Shown in pieces: positions 31,161 through 40,180 of a stretch of 64,000 bases of DNA. Within the stretch, counting starts at the first letter, position 1, and every line of letters begins with the position of its first letter. The DNA is from Mycolicibacterium vinylchloridicum. GTDB taxonomy: Bacteria > Actinomycetota > Actinomycetes > Mycobacteriales > Mycobacteriaceae. The notes beneath the pieces were generated by a model. That model was given only the letters and a program-made list of their open reading frames with translations, was not told where the DNA came from and did not search any database. Both the position numbers and the translations under genes were made by a program. Location of the stretch: positions 1 through 64,000 of the forward strand of contig NZ_JACBJQ010000031.1 of the NCBI RefSeq assembly GCF_013404075.1. The letters are read 5' to 3'.

Positions 31161-31309
31161 CGTGTCCTCCGAGTTTCAGTCCTGCCCTGGTTGGGCGAGG
31201 TACGAAAGGAATAGTGCGCTCGGGGTGCCTCGTCGTCTGTCCGCCAAGCGGAGGTTGTGCGGGACGAATCCTGGATCCACCGATTGGGGGATGTATCGCG
31301 TTGACCGCC

Positions 31310-31345
31310 AAAAAAACTCGCCCGGGCCACAGGCCCGGGCGAGTT
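31310..31345 (-). terminator. intrinsic terminator after the 31357 gene
   Basis: AACTCGCCCGGGCC and its exact complement flank ACA (31315-31345), and on the minus strand the hairpin runs into seven Ts. It lies 12 bases after the stop of the small secreted protein gene: a classical Rho-independent terminator, uncommon in mycobacteria. Confidence 0.8.
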
Positions 31346-31356
31346 CGAGGGAGATC

Positions 31357-31593
31357 TCAGTAGCAGCGCTGATCCCCGGCGGCATTGATCCAGCAGTTCG
31401 GATGCCCCGGGTCGAAGCCGGCGTCGGGCCCGGGCGCATTGACCCGGCAGTCACCGCCGGCGAGGTGGTAGCCATAGCCGCAGCCGTCGGCTGCGCTTGC
31501 GGTGGGGGCGAAGCTCAGTCCCAGGGTCAGTGCACCGGCGGCGACGGCACTGGCGAAGAGTCCTGCAGCACGCTTGGTGATCTGTGCAGTCAT
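31357..31593 (-). CDS. small secreted cysteine-containing protein (paralogue 2)
   Basis: A 78-aa precursor starting MTAQITKRAAGLFASAVAAG with cleavage after PTASA. The mature peptide carries four cysteines (GCGYG, DCRVN, NCWIN, RCY) in the spacing of its neighbour at 30924. The ATG at 31593 is preceded by GGAGGACACC. It has its own intrinsic terminator, so the pair are separate transcripts with duplicated leaders. Faster change in the mature part than in the signal peptide suggests divergence after duplication. Confidence 0.75.
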   Translation of the reverse strand: MTAQITKRAAGLFASAVAAGALTLGLSFAPTASAADGCGYGYHLAGGDCRVNAPGPDAGFDPGHPNCWINAAGDQRCY

Positions 31594-31763
31594 GGTGTCC
31601 TCCGAGATTCTGGGCCTGCCCTGGCTGAGCGAGGCACGAGACGAATACTGCGCCCTGCCGCGCGGCGCGTCTGTCCGCCAAGCGGACCGGGTAACGGGCG
31701 AATTGCGCATCCGCCGATCGGGGGACGCCGTAGACTCCCGGGTAGTAGTAGCGGGGGGTGGCC

Positions 31764-33203
31764 ATGCGTACAGCGGCCTGCATAGCGGGAATTGGCGGTT
31801 TTGCCGTGGCGCTGGGCGTGGGTGCCGCGGTGACCGCGGGTTGCGGGCTCGCCTCGGCCGACGCGCCCGATTCCGGGTCGTCGGCGCGTCAAGCGACGTC
31901 GAGCACTCACGCGAGCGTTGGCCGTTCGCCGCGGCCCAAACCCAAGACCGCCACGGCGCCGAAGACTGCGAAACCCTTGTCCGACAACATCTCCCGAATA
32001 TCTTTGGGTCGGCCCAAGGCGACGGCGACGACGACAGCCGCCGTCGCCAGTTCGCCCGTCACCACCAAAGAAGGCTGGGTCACCGGCCCGAACACCCTGA
32101 CGCCGAGCCGATTCGGTATCTATGGCACCGACGTCGGCATCATGTGGGACAACGGCATGACCGGCGACAACCGCCAGGTGCTGATGATCTTCGGGGACAC
32201 CTTCAGCGCCGCGGGCATGAGAGGAGTCTGGCGCTCGAACGTGCTGCTGCGGACCAGTGATCCCATCAACCGCGTCTTCGCGCCCGGCTCGACCACCAAC
32301 CCGTTCGCCGGTTCGCCGCTGAGTTCGGCCGGCATGTCCAAGCAGGTGATCGCCGGCAGCGCACGGCATCTCGGCCCATTCGGCTCCGAGGTGACGATCA
32401 TTCCCACTGCCGCGATCTCAGTGCCCTACGACAATCAGTACGGCGCCCGGCAATATGTGAACTTCATGTCGGTGCGGTCCTGGGACTTCGGCGGCGCATG
32501 GACCACCAACTACTCGGCAATCGCCTACTCCGATGACAACGGCCAGAACTGGACGGTCGCACCGCAGACCATCAGGGCGGCCAGCTGGCTGCGGTCGAGC
32601 ACGCCATTCGTGTACGGAAACCAGAACTTTCAGCAAGGTGCGTTCGTCAAGCCGCCAGCCGATTCCGAGGATGCCGGATACGTCTTCTCCTACGGAACCC
32701 CGTCGGGCCGGCTGGGCTCGGCCTATGTATCCCGGGTCAAAGAGGCCGACATCCTGGACCTGACGAAATACGAGTACTGGGACGGCGACGCCTGGGTTGC
32801 GGGCAAGCCCGGCGCGGCGGTGCCCATCCTGCCGGCAACTCGCAGTAATCAGTACGCCGGCGGGATCCTCGGCCAGCTCGGCCTGTTCTTCGGCAGCTGG
32901 GTGGCCGGTATCTTCGGGGTCGGCGGCCCCAGCGGACATGTCAGCGAGATGTCTGTGCAGTACAACACCTATCTCAACAAGTACGTGGCGATGTACTCCA
33001 GCAGCGTCGGCAGCGTGATCATCCGCACCGCCGACACCCCGCAAGGCACCTGGTCGGCGCCCACCACCCTGGTGACGTCGCTGCAATACCCGGGGCTGTA
33101 CGCGCCGATGATGGATCCGTGGTCGACCGGCCAGGACATCTACTGGAACCTGTCGATCTGGGGCGACTACAACGTCGCGCTGATGAAGACGACGCTGGCT
33201 TAG
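31764..33203 (+). CDS. exported DUF4185 protein, probable D-arabinan-acting glycosidase (GH183-like)
   Basis: A 479-aa protein: signal peptide (ACIAGIGGFAVALGVGAAVT...LASADA), a Ser/Thr/Lys-rich linker to about residue 95, then a single DUF4185 domain with repeated blade-like motifs (DTFSAAGMRGVWRSNVLLRT, YSDDNGQNWTV, SSSVGSVIIRTADTPQGTWS), a five-bladed propeller fold. DUF4185 proteins of mycobacteria have been reported as endo-D-arabinanases (GH183) acting on arabinogalactan or lipoarabinomannan; activity here is inferred. ATG 31764 is preferred over GTG 31758 because the G-run at 31753-31758 serves it better. Confidence 0.75.
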   Translation: MRTAACIAGIGGFAVALGVGAAVTAGCGLASADAPDSGSSARQATSSTHASVGRSPRPKPKTATAPKTAKPLSDNISRISLGRPKATATTTAAVASSPVTTKEGWVTGPNTLTPSRFGIYGTDVGIMWDNGMTGDNRQVLMIFGDTFSAAGMRGVWRSNVLLRTSDPINRVFAPGSTTNPFAGSPLSSAGMSKQVIAGSARHLGPFGSEVTIIPTAAISVPYDNQYGARQYVNFMSVRSWDFGGAWTTNYSAIAYSDDNGQNWTVAPQTIRAASWLRSSTPFVYGNQNFQQGAFVKPPADSEDAGYVFSYGTPSGRLGSAYVSRVKEADILDLTKYEYWDGDAWVAGKPGAAVPILPATRSNQYAGGILGQLGLFFGSWVAGIFGVGGPSGHVSEMSVQYNTYLNKYVAMYSSSVGSVIIRTADTPQGTWSAPTTLVTSLQYPGLYAPMMDPWSTGQDIYWNLSIWGDYNVALMKTTLA

Positions 33204-33592
33204 GCGCCGGCGAAGAACTCCAGCGTTATCCCGTCGGGATCGCGGAAACTCAACCCGGAACCGTAGTGCGCGTCCACGATTCCGCCGTGGGCGATGCCCA
33301 GCTCGTCCAGGCGCGCCTCCCACTGCTCCAGTTCGGCACGGTTGGCGACGCCGAATCCGACGTGGTCCAGGCCGACGTTGTGCTCGCTGAACGGCTGATC
33401 CGCGGGAGCGGTGGTGTGCTGGTGCAAGCCGAACAGGGTGCCGTTGTCGAGCAGGAACACCGAATGGTGAAAACCGGCGTCGGTGTCCTCGTCGAGCACC
33501 GGATCCGAGCCGATGAGCGCGCGGTACCACGGCACGCTGACCGAGAGGTCACGCACCGTGACCGCGACGTGGGCGAGGGTGGGAAACGTCAT
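33200..33592 (-). CDS. VOC-superfamily (glyoxalase-like) protein
   Basis: A 130-aa VOC protein: LAHVAVTVRDLSVSVPWYRA at the N-terminus, a central NVGLDHVGFGVANRAELEQW and the C-terminal SFRDPDGITLEFFAG, with candidate metal ligands His/His/Glu. GGAAGG precedes the ATG at 33592. It is the third gene of a minus-strand run (DUF2236, amidohydrolase, VOC), 22 bases after the amidohydrolase. Its stop overlaps the convergent DUF4185 stop by four bases. Confidence 0.8.
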   Translation of the reverse strand: MTFPTLAHVAVTVRDLSVSVPWYRALIGSDPVLDEDTDAGFHHSVFLLDNGTLFGLHQHTTAPADQPFSEHNVGLDHVGFGVANRAELEQWEARLDELGIAHGGIVDAHYGSGLSFRDPDGITLEFFAGA

Positions 33593-33614
33593 GGCACACC
33601 TTCCTGGAGGGGTA

Positions 33615-35324
33615 CTAACAACAGGTATTACGAGGATGCTCGGCCAGATGTTCATGCCGGCCGGTATCTGAGCCGCTGACTGCGTCGACGAACGCAGCCA
33701 GATCGGTGCGCTCGCCGCTGAGCCAGGTGCCACTCACGAGGGCCGTGTCGGCCAACTCGGCGGGATCCACGGCGTACGGATCTGCGGTCAGCTCGGTGAA
33801 ATCGGCCAGCTTGCCGATCTCGATCGATCCGATCAGCTTGTCCCGGTGCAGGGTTCGGGCGGCATTGATGGTGTGCGCACACAGCGCCTGGTCGAGGGCG
33901 ATGCACTGATCGGCGCCGTGGACCGTGCCGGCCCGGGTCCGCCGGGTCACGGCCGTCTGGATGTTGAGCACCGGCGTCGGCGGCGACACTGACCCGTCGT
34001 TGTGCAGCGAAACCACCGCCCCGGAGGCCACCGCGTCGGCGAAGGCCGCCCACCGGCTGCCGTGCTCGTGGTCGAAGATCTGTCCGTCCAGCAGATCACC
34101 CCAGTAGTAGTACTGGAACGGTGCCATCGACACGTGCACGCCCAGACTCGCGGCCCGGTCGAACTGCTTGCGGGTGCCAGCCCCGAGATGTTCCAGACGC
34201 CAACGGTGGTCGGTGCCGAGGAGGTTGTGGCGGTGCAGCGCATCTTGGTACGCGTCCAGCGCCAGGTCGACGGCCAGATCGCCATTGGCGTGAAAGGCCA
34301 TCTGCCAGCCGGTGGGTGCCGCGACGTCGAGGACGGCGTCGAGCTGCTCGCGGGTGTAGTTCATCGACTGCATGCCGCCGGCCACCGCGGGGTCGATGCC
34401 TGCCGTTCTGGTGGCCTCGGTGCCCAGATACGGAAATGAGATCGCGATGTTCCCGATCCACGGTGACCCGTCTGTCCAGAGTTTGACGCCCTGCTTGACC
34501 AGCAATTGTTCTGCGACACTGAAGCTTTCGGCGGCGTTGTAGGTGTCGGTGGTCGACATCTCCCACATGCTGACCCGCAGCGGGCAGGACGGCGCGGCCG
34601 CCAGCGCCTCGTAGGCCGATTTGAATTTCGGGTCGTAGGTCATGTCCGAGGTCGACGTGTAGCCGCCCCGGGACATCCAGGCGTAGTACTCGGCGGCACT
34701 GACCAGCGGGTTGCCCAGTTGGGCCAACACCGGCCCGGCGACGGCGAGCAGCACCGCCGTCTCGAACCCCTGCCCGTCCAGGCTGCCGTCGGGATTCCGG
34801 CCGAAATGAGCGCCGACCGGATCGGCCGGCGGGTTAACGTCCCAGCCGTGCTGTTTCATGACCGCGGTGTTGAAATACACGCCATGGCCGGAGTTGTCGG
34901 TGACGACCGCGATCCGCTCGCCGAAGATGCGGTCGAGTTCGGGGGCCTTCGGCGACGGGCGCTTGTGCAGCAGCGCGTCGAAGCCGGCGAACAGCAGCGG
35001 GGTGGCGGGGTCGGTGTTGGCTTTCGCGTCGGCGAAGATCGCCTCGATATCTGACCAGGCCGGCGCGTCCCATGGCGCGATCGAACGTGCCGGCGCCTGG
35101 GTGGCGATTCCGCTCATGATCGGATGGCTGTGCGGCTCAACGAATCCCGGGAGCAGGGCGGCGGCACCGGTGTCGATCAGCTCGGCGTCGGGGTGCTCCG
35201 CCCGGCACTGCGCGACCGAGCCCACCGCTGCGATGCGCCCGTCCGTTATCGCAACGGCCTCCGCGCGGGACTGCACCGGATCCATCGTGATGACGGTCCC
35301 TGCTGTGAGAATTTTCGTCGACAT
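33615..35324 (-). CDS. metal-dependent amidohydrolase (YtcJ-like)
   Basis: A 569-aa amidohydrolase-superfamily enzyme. Metal-binding HSH in PGFVEPHSHPIMSG follows the N-terminal beta-sandwich (MSTKILTAGTVITMDPVQSR); later motifs are AFHANGDLAVDLALDA, WRLEHLG and SLHNDGSVSPPTP, and the C-terminus has ADFTELTADPYAVDPAEL. YtcJ-type enzymes hydrolyse amide or related bonds in the cytosol; substrate unknown. Its ATG overlaps the DUF2236 stop (TGATG), so the two are coupled. Confidence 0.8.
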   Translation of the reverse strand: MSTKILTAGTVITMDPVQSRAEAVAITDGRIAAVGSVAQCRAEHPDAELIDTGAAALLPGFVEPHSHPIMSGIATQAPARSIAPWDAPAWSDIEAIFADAKANTDPATPLLFAGFDALLHKRPSPKAPELDRIFGERIAVVTDNSGHGVYFNTAVMKQHGWDVNPPADPVGAHFGRNPDGSLDGQGFETAVLLAVAGPVLAQLGNPLVSAAEYYAWMSRGGYTSTSDMTYDPKFKSAYEALAAAPSCPLRVSMWEMSTTDTYNAAESFSVAEQLLVKQGVKLWTDGSPWIGNIAISFPYLGTEATRTAGIDPAVAGGMQSMNYTREQLDAVLDVAAPTGWQMAFHANGDLAVDLALDAYQDALHRHNLLGTDHRWRLEHLGAGTRKQFDRAASLGVHVSMAPFQYYYWGDLLDGQIFDHEHGSRWAAFADAVASGAVVSLHNDGSVSPPTPVLNIQTAVTRRTRAGTVHGADQCIALDQALCAHTINAARTLHRDKLIGSIEIGKLADFTELTADPYAVDPAELADTALVSGTWLSGERTDLAAFVDAVSGSDTGRHEHLAEHPRNTCC

Positions 35325-36163
35325 CAGACGATCCGCTGTCCGCGTCGGGCCCTGGCACGCATATCCCAGAGGTAGAGCTGATAACCGAAGATCCACGCCT
35401 GATGGGGGATCAGCTTGTCCGCCAGGCGCAACGCGGCGAGCAGCCATTCGAAGCGGCGCTGCTGTTCGGCACCCCACCGCAGGCGCATCATCGAGCGGAA
35501 CTCAGGCGGCAGGAAACCGGTCGTCGCGAACAAGTTGAACCGGCCGAGTGTCGCGCGCACCGGCCAGGGCATAAAGGCCATGGCCGCAACGCCTTTGAGA
35601 TGTTCGCGCACCGGCGGGTCGATGGTCAGGTCGTCGAGCGCGTTCTTCCAGTACTCGTCGAACGCCGCGCGGTCGGCCGGCCACATGCTCTCCCGCACCT
35701 GCAGCGTGGTGCCCAGCCGGCTGGCGTCGGCGTACACCGCGTCGGCTGCGGCCTCGTCGAGCGGGCCGTAGAGGAATTCGTGCTGGTCGATGTAATAGCG
35801 GTACAGGCATGCCGCCACCCACAGTTGCAGCTGCGGATCGAAGGCGCGGTAGGACACCGGGCTGGCCGGCGTCGAACGCACCTGCGCGTGGGCGGTGTCG
35901 ACCGCGGAGCGGATCAGGGCGCGGTCGGCATCGGTCCCAATGGTGGCCGCGGCCAGATAGGTGCCGGTGGTGCGGGCCCGCTTGATCGGATGCTTGTAGA
36001 CGTTGCCGCTGTCCACCGGGCTCTCGAGCACGCCGTAACCCACACCGGGATGCGCGAGCTGCATGATCACGTTGGCCGCGGGTGCCAGCGCGGCGGCCGG
36101 GTTGAGCAGGTCGGAGACCCGCTTCGGATGGCGCATCATCGCGGCCTCATTCGGGCAGTACAT
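35324..36163 (-). CDS. DUF2236 (MpaB/Lcp-like) putative heme oxygenase
   Basis: A 279-aa DUF2236 protein with conserved segments VIMQLAHPGVGYGVLESP, WVAACLYRYYIDQHEFLYGP and FGYQLYLWDMRARAR. DUF2236 includes the latex-clearing protein Lcp and MpaB, b-type heme enzymes; the His residues in AHPG and DQHE are plausible heme or acid-base residues. It corresponds in position to Rv2237 beside cobD. ATG 36163 has no obvious ribosome binding site; it is 21 bases from the divergent cobD start, so a leaderless message is likely. Confidence 0.75.
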   Translation of the reverse strand: MYCPNEAAMMRHPKRVSDLLNPAAALAPAANVIMQLAHPGVGYGVLESPVDSGNVYKHPIKRARTTGTYLAAATIGTDADRALIRSAVDTAHAQVRSTPASPVSYRAFDPQLQLWVAACLYRYYIDQHEFLYGPLDEAAADAVYADASRLGTTLQVRESMWPADRAAFDEYWKNALDDLTIDPPVREHLKGVAAMAFMPWPVRATLGRFNLFATTGFLPPEFRSMMRLRWGAEQQRRFEWLLAALRLADKLIPHQAWIFGYQLYLWDMRARARRGQRIV

Positions 36164-36184
36164 CACGTGTGAGAGAGTGCCGGG

Positions 36185-37147
36185 GTGTTTGCGCGCAGAC
36201 CGTGGCGGGGTGTCGGCATCCTGGCGGGCCAACTGGCCGACGTGGCCCTCGGCGATCCGGTACGTGGTCATCCCGTTTCGGGGTTCGGTTGGTGTGCAGC
36301 CGCACTCGAAGAACTGACCTACCGTGACAGCCGCGCGGCCGGCGCGCTGCACACCGCTGTGCTGCTGGGCGGGCTCGCTGTCTCCGGTGCGCTGGCGGAG
36401 CGGGGCAGGGGCGGTCCCGGACTGGCGTTGGCCACTGCCTCGGCCACGTGGTCGGCATTGGGCGGAACGACACTGGGCCGCACCGGTGAGCGGGTGGCTG
36501 ATCTGGTGGCCGCCGGTGACATCGACGGCGCCAGGGCGGTGCTGCCGTCGCTGTGCGGCCGGGACCCGTCGGCACTCGACGCCGACGGGCTGGTCAGGGC
36601 GGCGCTCGAATCGGTGGCCGAGAACACCTCTGACGCCCACGTTGCGCCGCTCTTGTGGGCGGCGGCCGGGGGAGTGCCGGGCGTCATGGTGTACCGGGGC
36701 GTCAACACTCTCGACGCGATGATCGGACACAAATCCGAGCGCTACACCCGGTTCGGTTGGGCGGCAGCACGTTTGGACGACGCCGCCAACTACGTCGCGG
36801 CCCGGGTGGGCGGTGTGCTGGTGGTGGTCTGCGCGCCGCTGGTCGGCGGTTCTCCGGTCGGCGCGCTGCGAGCCTGGCACCGCGACGCGGCGCGACACCC
36901 CAGCCCGAATGCCGGCGTGGTGGAGGCTACCTTCGCCGGCGCCTTGGGGGTGCGCCTCGGGGGCCCGACGCAATACCACCATCAACTGGAAATCCGGCCC
37001 ACCCTCGGCGATGGCCACATCCCGGGTATCGAAGACCTGCGCCGGGCGGTGCGATTGTCGCGGGCCGTTCAGTTCGCCGCGGCGGTCGTCGCGATCGGTC
37101 TCACTGTCGTCGGCCGTAACGGTCGGCGAGCTTGTCCTCGACCGTGA
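36185..37147 (+). CDS. cobD: cobalamin biosynthesis protein CobD (adenosylcobinamide-phosphate synthase)
   Basis: A 320-aa membrane protein of the CobD/CbiB family, which attaches aminopropanol (phosphate) to adenosylcobyric acid in vitamin B12 synthesis. Signatures: LADVALGDPVRGHPVSGFG at the start, ESVAENTSDAHVAPLLWAAA and the invariant YRGVNTLDAMIGHKSERYTRFG, plus HPSPNAGVVEATFAGALGVRLGG. It starts with GTG, diverges from the DUF2236 gene and sits in the M. tuberculosis Rv2236c position. The 3' end overlaps the convergent SURF1 gene by 47 bases. No cobalamin riboswitch fits in the 21-base gap. Confidence 0.9.
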   Translation: MFARRPWRGVGILAGQLADVALGDPVRGHPVSGFGWCAAALEELTYRDSRAAGALHTAVLLGGLAVSGALAERGRGGPGLALATASATWSALGGTTLGRTGERVADLVAAGDIDGARAVLPSLCGRDPSALDADGLVRAALESVAENTSDAHVAPLLWAAAGGVPGVMVYRGVNTLDAMIGHKSERYTRFGWAAARLDDAANYVAARVGGVLVVVCAPLVGGSPVGALRAWHRDAARHPSPNAGVVEATFAGALGVRLGGPTQYHHQLEIRPTLGDGHIPGIEDLRRAVRLSRAVQFAAAVVAIGLTVVGRNGRRACPRP

Positions 37148-37919
37148 CCGGGGCGGTCTTCTTCTCGGCGGCGGCCGCGGCATCGCGGCGGCGGGCCTTG
37201 ATCTCCGAATAGGCGAAGTAGCCGAGTCCGATCGGGGCCACGATGCCGAAGGCGATCCATTGGATGCCGTACGAGAGGAAGGGCCCCGGGTCCAGATGCG
37301 GCAGCTCGGCGACGCCGAGAACGCCGGGCTGGTTCTCCACCAACTGCAGATACGAACCGGCCAGCGGCACCCCGGTCGCCGCCGTCACCTCTTTGGTGTC
37401 GATGGCGTAGACCTGCGTGAAGCCGTCCTCGCGGAACGGCGGCTTGTCAGCCGGCGCAGTCTCCGAATCACGCAGCCGCGCGGTGATCGACACCGTGCCG
37501 GCCGGAACCGGCGCGACCTCGGGGACCTCGTTGCCCTGGATCGGAAGCACGTAGCCCCGGTCGACGAGCACGGTCGGCCCGCCGTCGACCGCGAAGGGAA
37601 CCAGGACGTTGAAGGCCGGTGAGCCGCCGACCACGCGCAGCCGGGCCAGCACCTGGGCGGTCGGCACATAGTGGCCGGTGGCCGTCACCCGATGCCACTG
37701 CGAATCCGGTGCCGACGAATCCTGCTGCGGCAGAAGCGTTGTCACCGGAACCGGGTCGGCCTTGAGCGAGTTCTCGATCTGCGAGTTCTCCCGGTTGGTC
37801 TTGGTGTTCTTGCCCAGCTGCCAGGGGGCCAGCACGGTGAAGCACAGATAGGCGAACGCCACCACCACCAACGCCAGGGCTATCCAGCCCGGGCGCAGCA
37901 GGAACGTCAGCCGCTTCAT
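37101..37919 (-). CDS. SURF1-family cytochrome oxidase assembly protein
   Basis: A 272-aa SURF1-type protein: one transmembrane helix near the N-terminus (WIALALVVVAFAYLCFTVLA) followed by WQLGKN, a periplasmic domain containing GSPAFNVLVPF and VLVDRGYVLP, and a C-terminal helix with SYGIQWIAFGIVAPIGLGYFAY. SURF1 proteins help insert heme a into cytochrome c oxidase. It corresponds to Rv2235 and is coupled to ptpA by a TGATG junction. The last 15 codons overlap cobD antisense. Confidence 0.85.
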   Translation of the reverse strand: MKRLTFLLRPGWIALALVVVAFAYLCFTVLAPWQLGKNTKTNRENSQIENSLKADPVPVTTLLPQQDSSAPDSQWHRVTATGHYVPTAQVLARLRVVGGSPAFNVLVPFAVDGGPTVLVDRGYVLPIQGNEVPEVAPVPAGTVSITARLRDSETAPADKPPFREDGFTQVYAIDTKEVTAATGVPLAGSYLQLVENQPGVLGVAELPHLDPGPFLSYGIQWIAFGIVAPIGLGYFAYSEIKARRRDAAAAAEKKTAPVTVEDKLADRYGRRQ

Positions 37920-38419
37920 CAGCCGGTCAGGCCCTCGGCGGCCAGCTGCTCGTCGACCCAGGCGTGCAGGCCCGGCAGGGCCGCCTCGATCACGGTGAAA
38001 GTCTCCTCGAAATCGGCATGGCCGCCGTAGTACGGGTCCTCGACGTCGTCGGCGTGCTTGCCCGACCGCGGGTCGAACGAGCGCAGCAGCCGCACCCGCT
38101 CGGGTTCCACCCCGAGATGGGTCAGCATCCGCACGTGGTTGCGGCCGAGCGCGATCACCAAGTCGGCGCCCAGGTGATCGTCGTCCACTTGCGCCGCGGA
38201 GTGGTCGGTCGGGTATCCGTGCCGGCGCAGGACGGCGTTGGCCCGCTCGTCGGCCCCGTCCCCGACGTGCCAGTTGCCCGTCCCGCCGCTGGTGACCCGG
38301 ACCAGGTGGCCCAGGCCGCGCTGCTCGATCTGGTGGGCGAACATCTTCTCGGCCATCGGTGAGCGGCAGATGTTGCCCGAACATACGAACGTGATGTGCA
38401 CCAACTTCGAGTCAGACAC
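37919..38419 (-). CDS. ptpA: low-molecular-weight protein tyrosine phosphatase
   Basis: A 166-aa LMW-PTP. The P-loop VCSGNICRSPMAEKMF supplies the nucleophile Cys and the phosphate-binding Arg; the general acid lies in DPYYGG near residue 125. M. tuberculosis PtpA (Rv2234, 163 aa) is a secreted virulence phosphatase and is encoded in the same order between ptkA and SURF1; in an environmental species the role may be housekeeping. The GTG at 38419 overlaps the end of ptkA by eight bases. Confidence 0.88.
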   Translation of the reverse strand: MSDSKLVHITFVCSGNICRSPMAEKMFAHQIEQRGLGHLVRVTSGGTGNWHVGDGADERANAVLRRHGYPTDHSAAQVDDDHLGADLVIALGRNHVRMLTHLGVEPERVRLLRSFDPRSGKHADDVEDPYYGGHADFEETFTVIEAALPGLHAWVDEQLAAEGLTG

Positions 38420-39083
38420 CGAGCACCTCCCGCAGCGCCGACACCGTCGACACGTGGGCGGCCGCCGCCCCGGCGAGATGCGGCTCCAGGAAGTCAGCCG
38501 CGCCGTAGCCCCAACCCACCACGACCGTGTCGATACCGTGCTCGGCGGCGCCCTCGACGTCGTGGGCGCGATCACCCACCATCAGCACCCGCTCGGGCAG
38601 CGGCTGGAGCTGGCCCAGCGCATGGGCGAGCACATCGGACTTGTTCGAGCGCGACCCGTCGACGGTGGCGCCGGCGATCACGTCGAAGTGCTCGGCCAGC
38701 CCGAAATGCTCGAGGATCCGCCGCGCGGTGGGCTCGGCCTTGGAGGTGGCCACCGCCAGCCGCACCCCGGCCGCGCGCAAGTCACCCAGCAGCTGCGGAA
38801 TGCCGTCGAACAGGCTGTTCATCGCCCAGCCGCGGCTGGTGTAGTCGGCGCGGTAGGCGGCGATCGCCTCGTCGGCGCGGTCGCCGAGGCCCAGGCCGGA
38901 CAGGGTCAGATGCATCGGCGGCCCGACGACCCGGGTGGCCAGGTCACCGGCGGGCACCTCGGCGCCGACCGCGGCCAGCGCGTGCCGGAAGCTGGCCAGG
39001 ATGCCGTCGGCCGAGTCGGTGAGGGTGCCGTCGAGATCGAAGATCACCAACTGCGGGCGGGTGTCGGAGGCCGTGCTTGTCAC
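38412..39083 (-). CDS. ptkA: HAD-family protein, PtkA orthologue
   Basis: A 223-aa haloacid-dehalogenase protein: motif I VIFDLDGTLTDS, motif II AVATSKAEP, and motif III/IV KSDVLAHAL...MVGDRAHDVEGA. In M. tuberculosis the corresponding protein, PtkA (Rv2232), is reported as a protein tyrosine kinase that phosphorylates PtpA and has an extra disordered N-terminal region. Here only about nine residues precede the HAD core, so it lacks that extension and may simply be a phosphatase. It is translationally coupled to ptpA. The symbol rests on synteny. Confidence 0.8.
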   Translation of the reverse strand: MTSTASDTRPQLVIFDLDGTLTDSADGILASFRHALAAVGAEVPAGDLATRVVGPPMHLTLSGLGLGDRADEAIAAYRADYTSRGWAMNSLFDGIPQLLGDLRAAGVRLAVATSKAEPTARRILEHFGLAEHFDVIAGATVDGSRSNKSDVLAHALGQLQPLPERVLMVGDRAHDVEGAAEHGIDTVVVGWGYGAADFLEPHLAGAAAAHVSTVSALREVLGV

Positions 39084-39124
39084 CGGTCCATTGTTGCCGA
39101 TCGCCGCGCACTACTGTTCTTGGC

Positions 39125-40180
39125 GTGGTGGGCGTGAAACTGGCCGAGGTCATCGACGTGCTCGACGCCGCCTATCCGCCCACGCTCGCGCACAGCTGGG
39201 ACTCGGTCGGCCTGGTGTGCGGCGACCCCGACGACGTCGTCGATTCGGTGACGGTGGCCGTGGACGCCACCGCAGAGGTCGCGGCGACAGTCGGCCCTCG
39301 CGGGCTGCTGCTGGCCCACCACCCGCTGCTGCTGCGCGGGGTGGACACGGTCGCGGCCAGCACCCCGAAGGGCGCGCTGATCCACCGGCTGATCCGGGCC
39401 GGTGCCGCGCTGTTCACCGCGCACACCAACGCCGACTCGGCCAACCCCGGGGTGTCCGACGCGTTGGCCGAGGTGCTCGGGCTGACCGTCGAGGCCGTGC
39501 TCGACCCGGCCGCCGGCCAGGACACCGACAAATGGGTGGTCTTCGTGCCGGCCGACGAGGCTGAGGCGGTCCGCTCGGCCATGTTCGCCGCGGGTGCGGG
39601 AGATACCGGCACCGTCGGATCGGTGGAGCCGGTCAGCGAGGACCGGGTCGAGGTGGTCGCCCCGGCGCGGTTGCGCGCCCACGTGCTGGCGGCGCTGCGC
39701 GCAGCACATCCATACGAGGAGCCGGCGTTCGACGTGATACCGCTGGCGGTGCTGCCTGCCGGTGTGGGCGTCGGGCGGATCGGGACGCTCGCCGAGCCGT
39801 TGCGGTTCGCCGACTTCGTCGCGCGGGCGGCTGCAGTGCTGCCGCAGACCACCTGGGGTGTGCGTGCGGCCGGTGACGCGGACGCGCCGGTTACGCGGGT
39901 CGCGGTCTGTGGCGGCGCGGGCGATTCGCTGCTCGGTGCGGCCGCCGCGGCGGGCGTGGACGCTTATCTGACGGCCGATCTGCGGCACCATCCCGCCGAC
40001 GAGCACCGCCGCGCCAGCGGTGTCGCGTTGGTCGATGTCGCACACTGGGCCAGCGAATACCCGTGGTGCGCGCAGGCCGCGTCGCTGCTGCGCACTCATT
40101 TCGGTGCCGCGCTGCCGGTCGAGGTCTGCGACCTGCGCACCGACCCGTGGAATATCGAACTTTCGAAAGGCATGTCGTGA
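39125..40180 (+). CDS. NIF3/YbgI-family dinuclear metal-binding protein
   Basis: A 351-aa protein of the NIF3-like (DUF34) family. Metal-binding motifs LAHHPLLLRG and FTAHTNADSANPGVSDALAE are present in the N-terminal half, and DVAHWASEYPW near the C-terminus. Between them is an inserted domain of the kind found in longer members (RLRAHVLAALRAAHPYEEPAFDV). Biochemical function is debated (annotated as GTP cyclohydrolase-like). The GTG at 39125 is tentative; other GTG codons follow at 39128 and 39134. The stop overlaps the next start (GTGA). Orthologous to Rv2230c by position. Confidence 0.8.
   Translation: MVGVKLAEVIDVLDAAYPPTLAHSWDSVGLVCGDPDDVVDSVTVAVDATAEVAATVGPRGLLLAHHPLLLRGVDTVAASTPKGALIHRLIRAGAALFTAHTNADSANPGVSDALAEVLGLTVEAVLDPAAGQDTDKWVVFVPADEAEAVRSAMFAAGAGDTGTVGSVEPVSEDRVEVVAPARLRAHVLAALRAAHPYEEPAFDVIPLAVLPAGVGVGRIGTLAEPLRFADFVARAAAVLPQTTWGVRAAGDADAPVTRVAVCGGAGDSLLGAAAAAGVDAYLTADLRHHPADEHRRASGVALVDVAHWASEYPWCAQAASLLRTHFGAALPVEVCDLRTDPWNIELSKGMS

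Noticed and set aside
36164..36184. Cobalamin riboswitch upstream of cobD
   Set aside because: Only 21 bases separate the divergent starts, far too short, and no B12-box sequence is seen.
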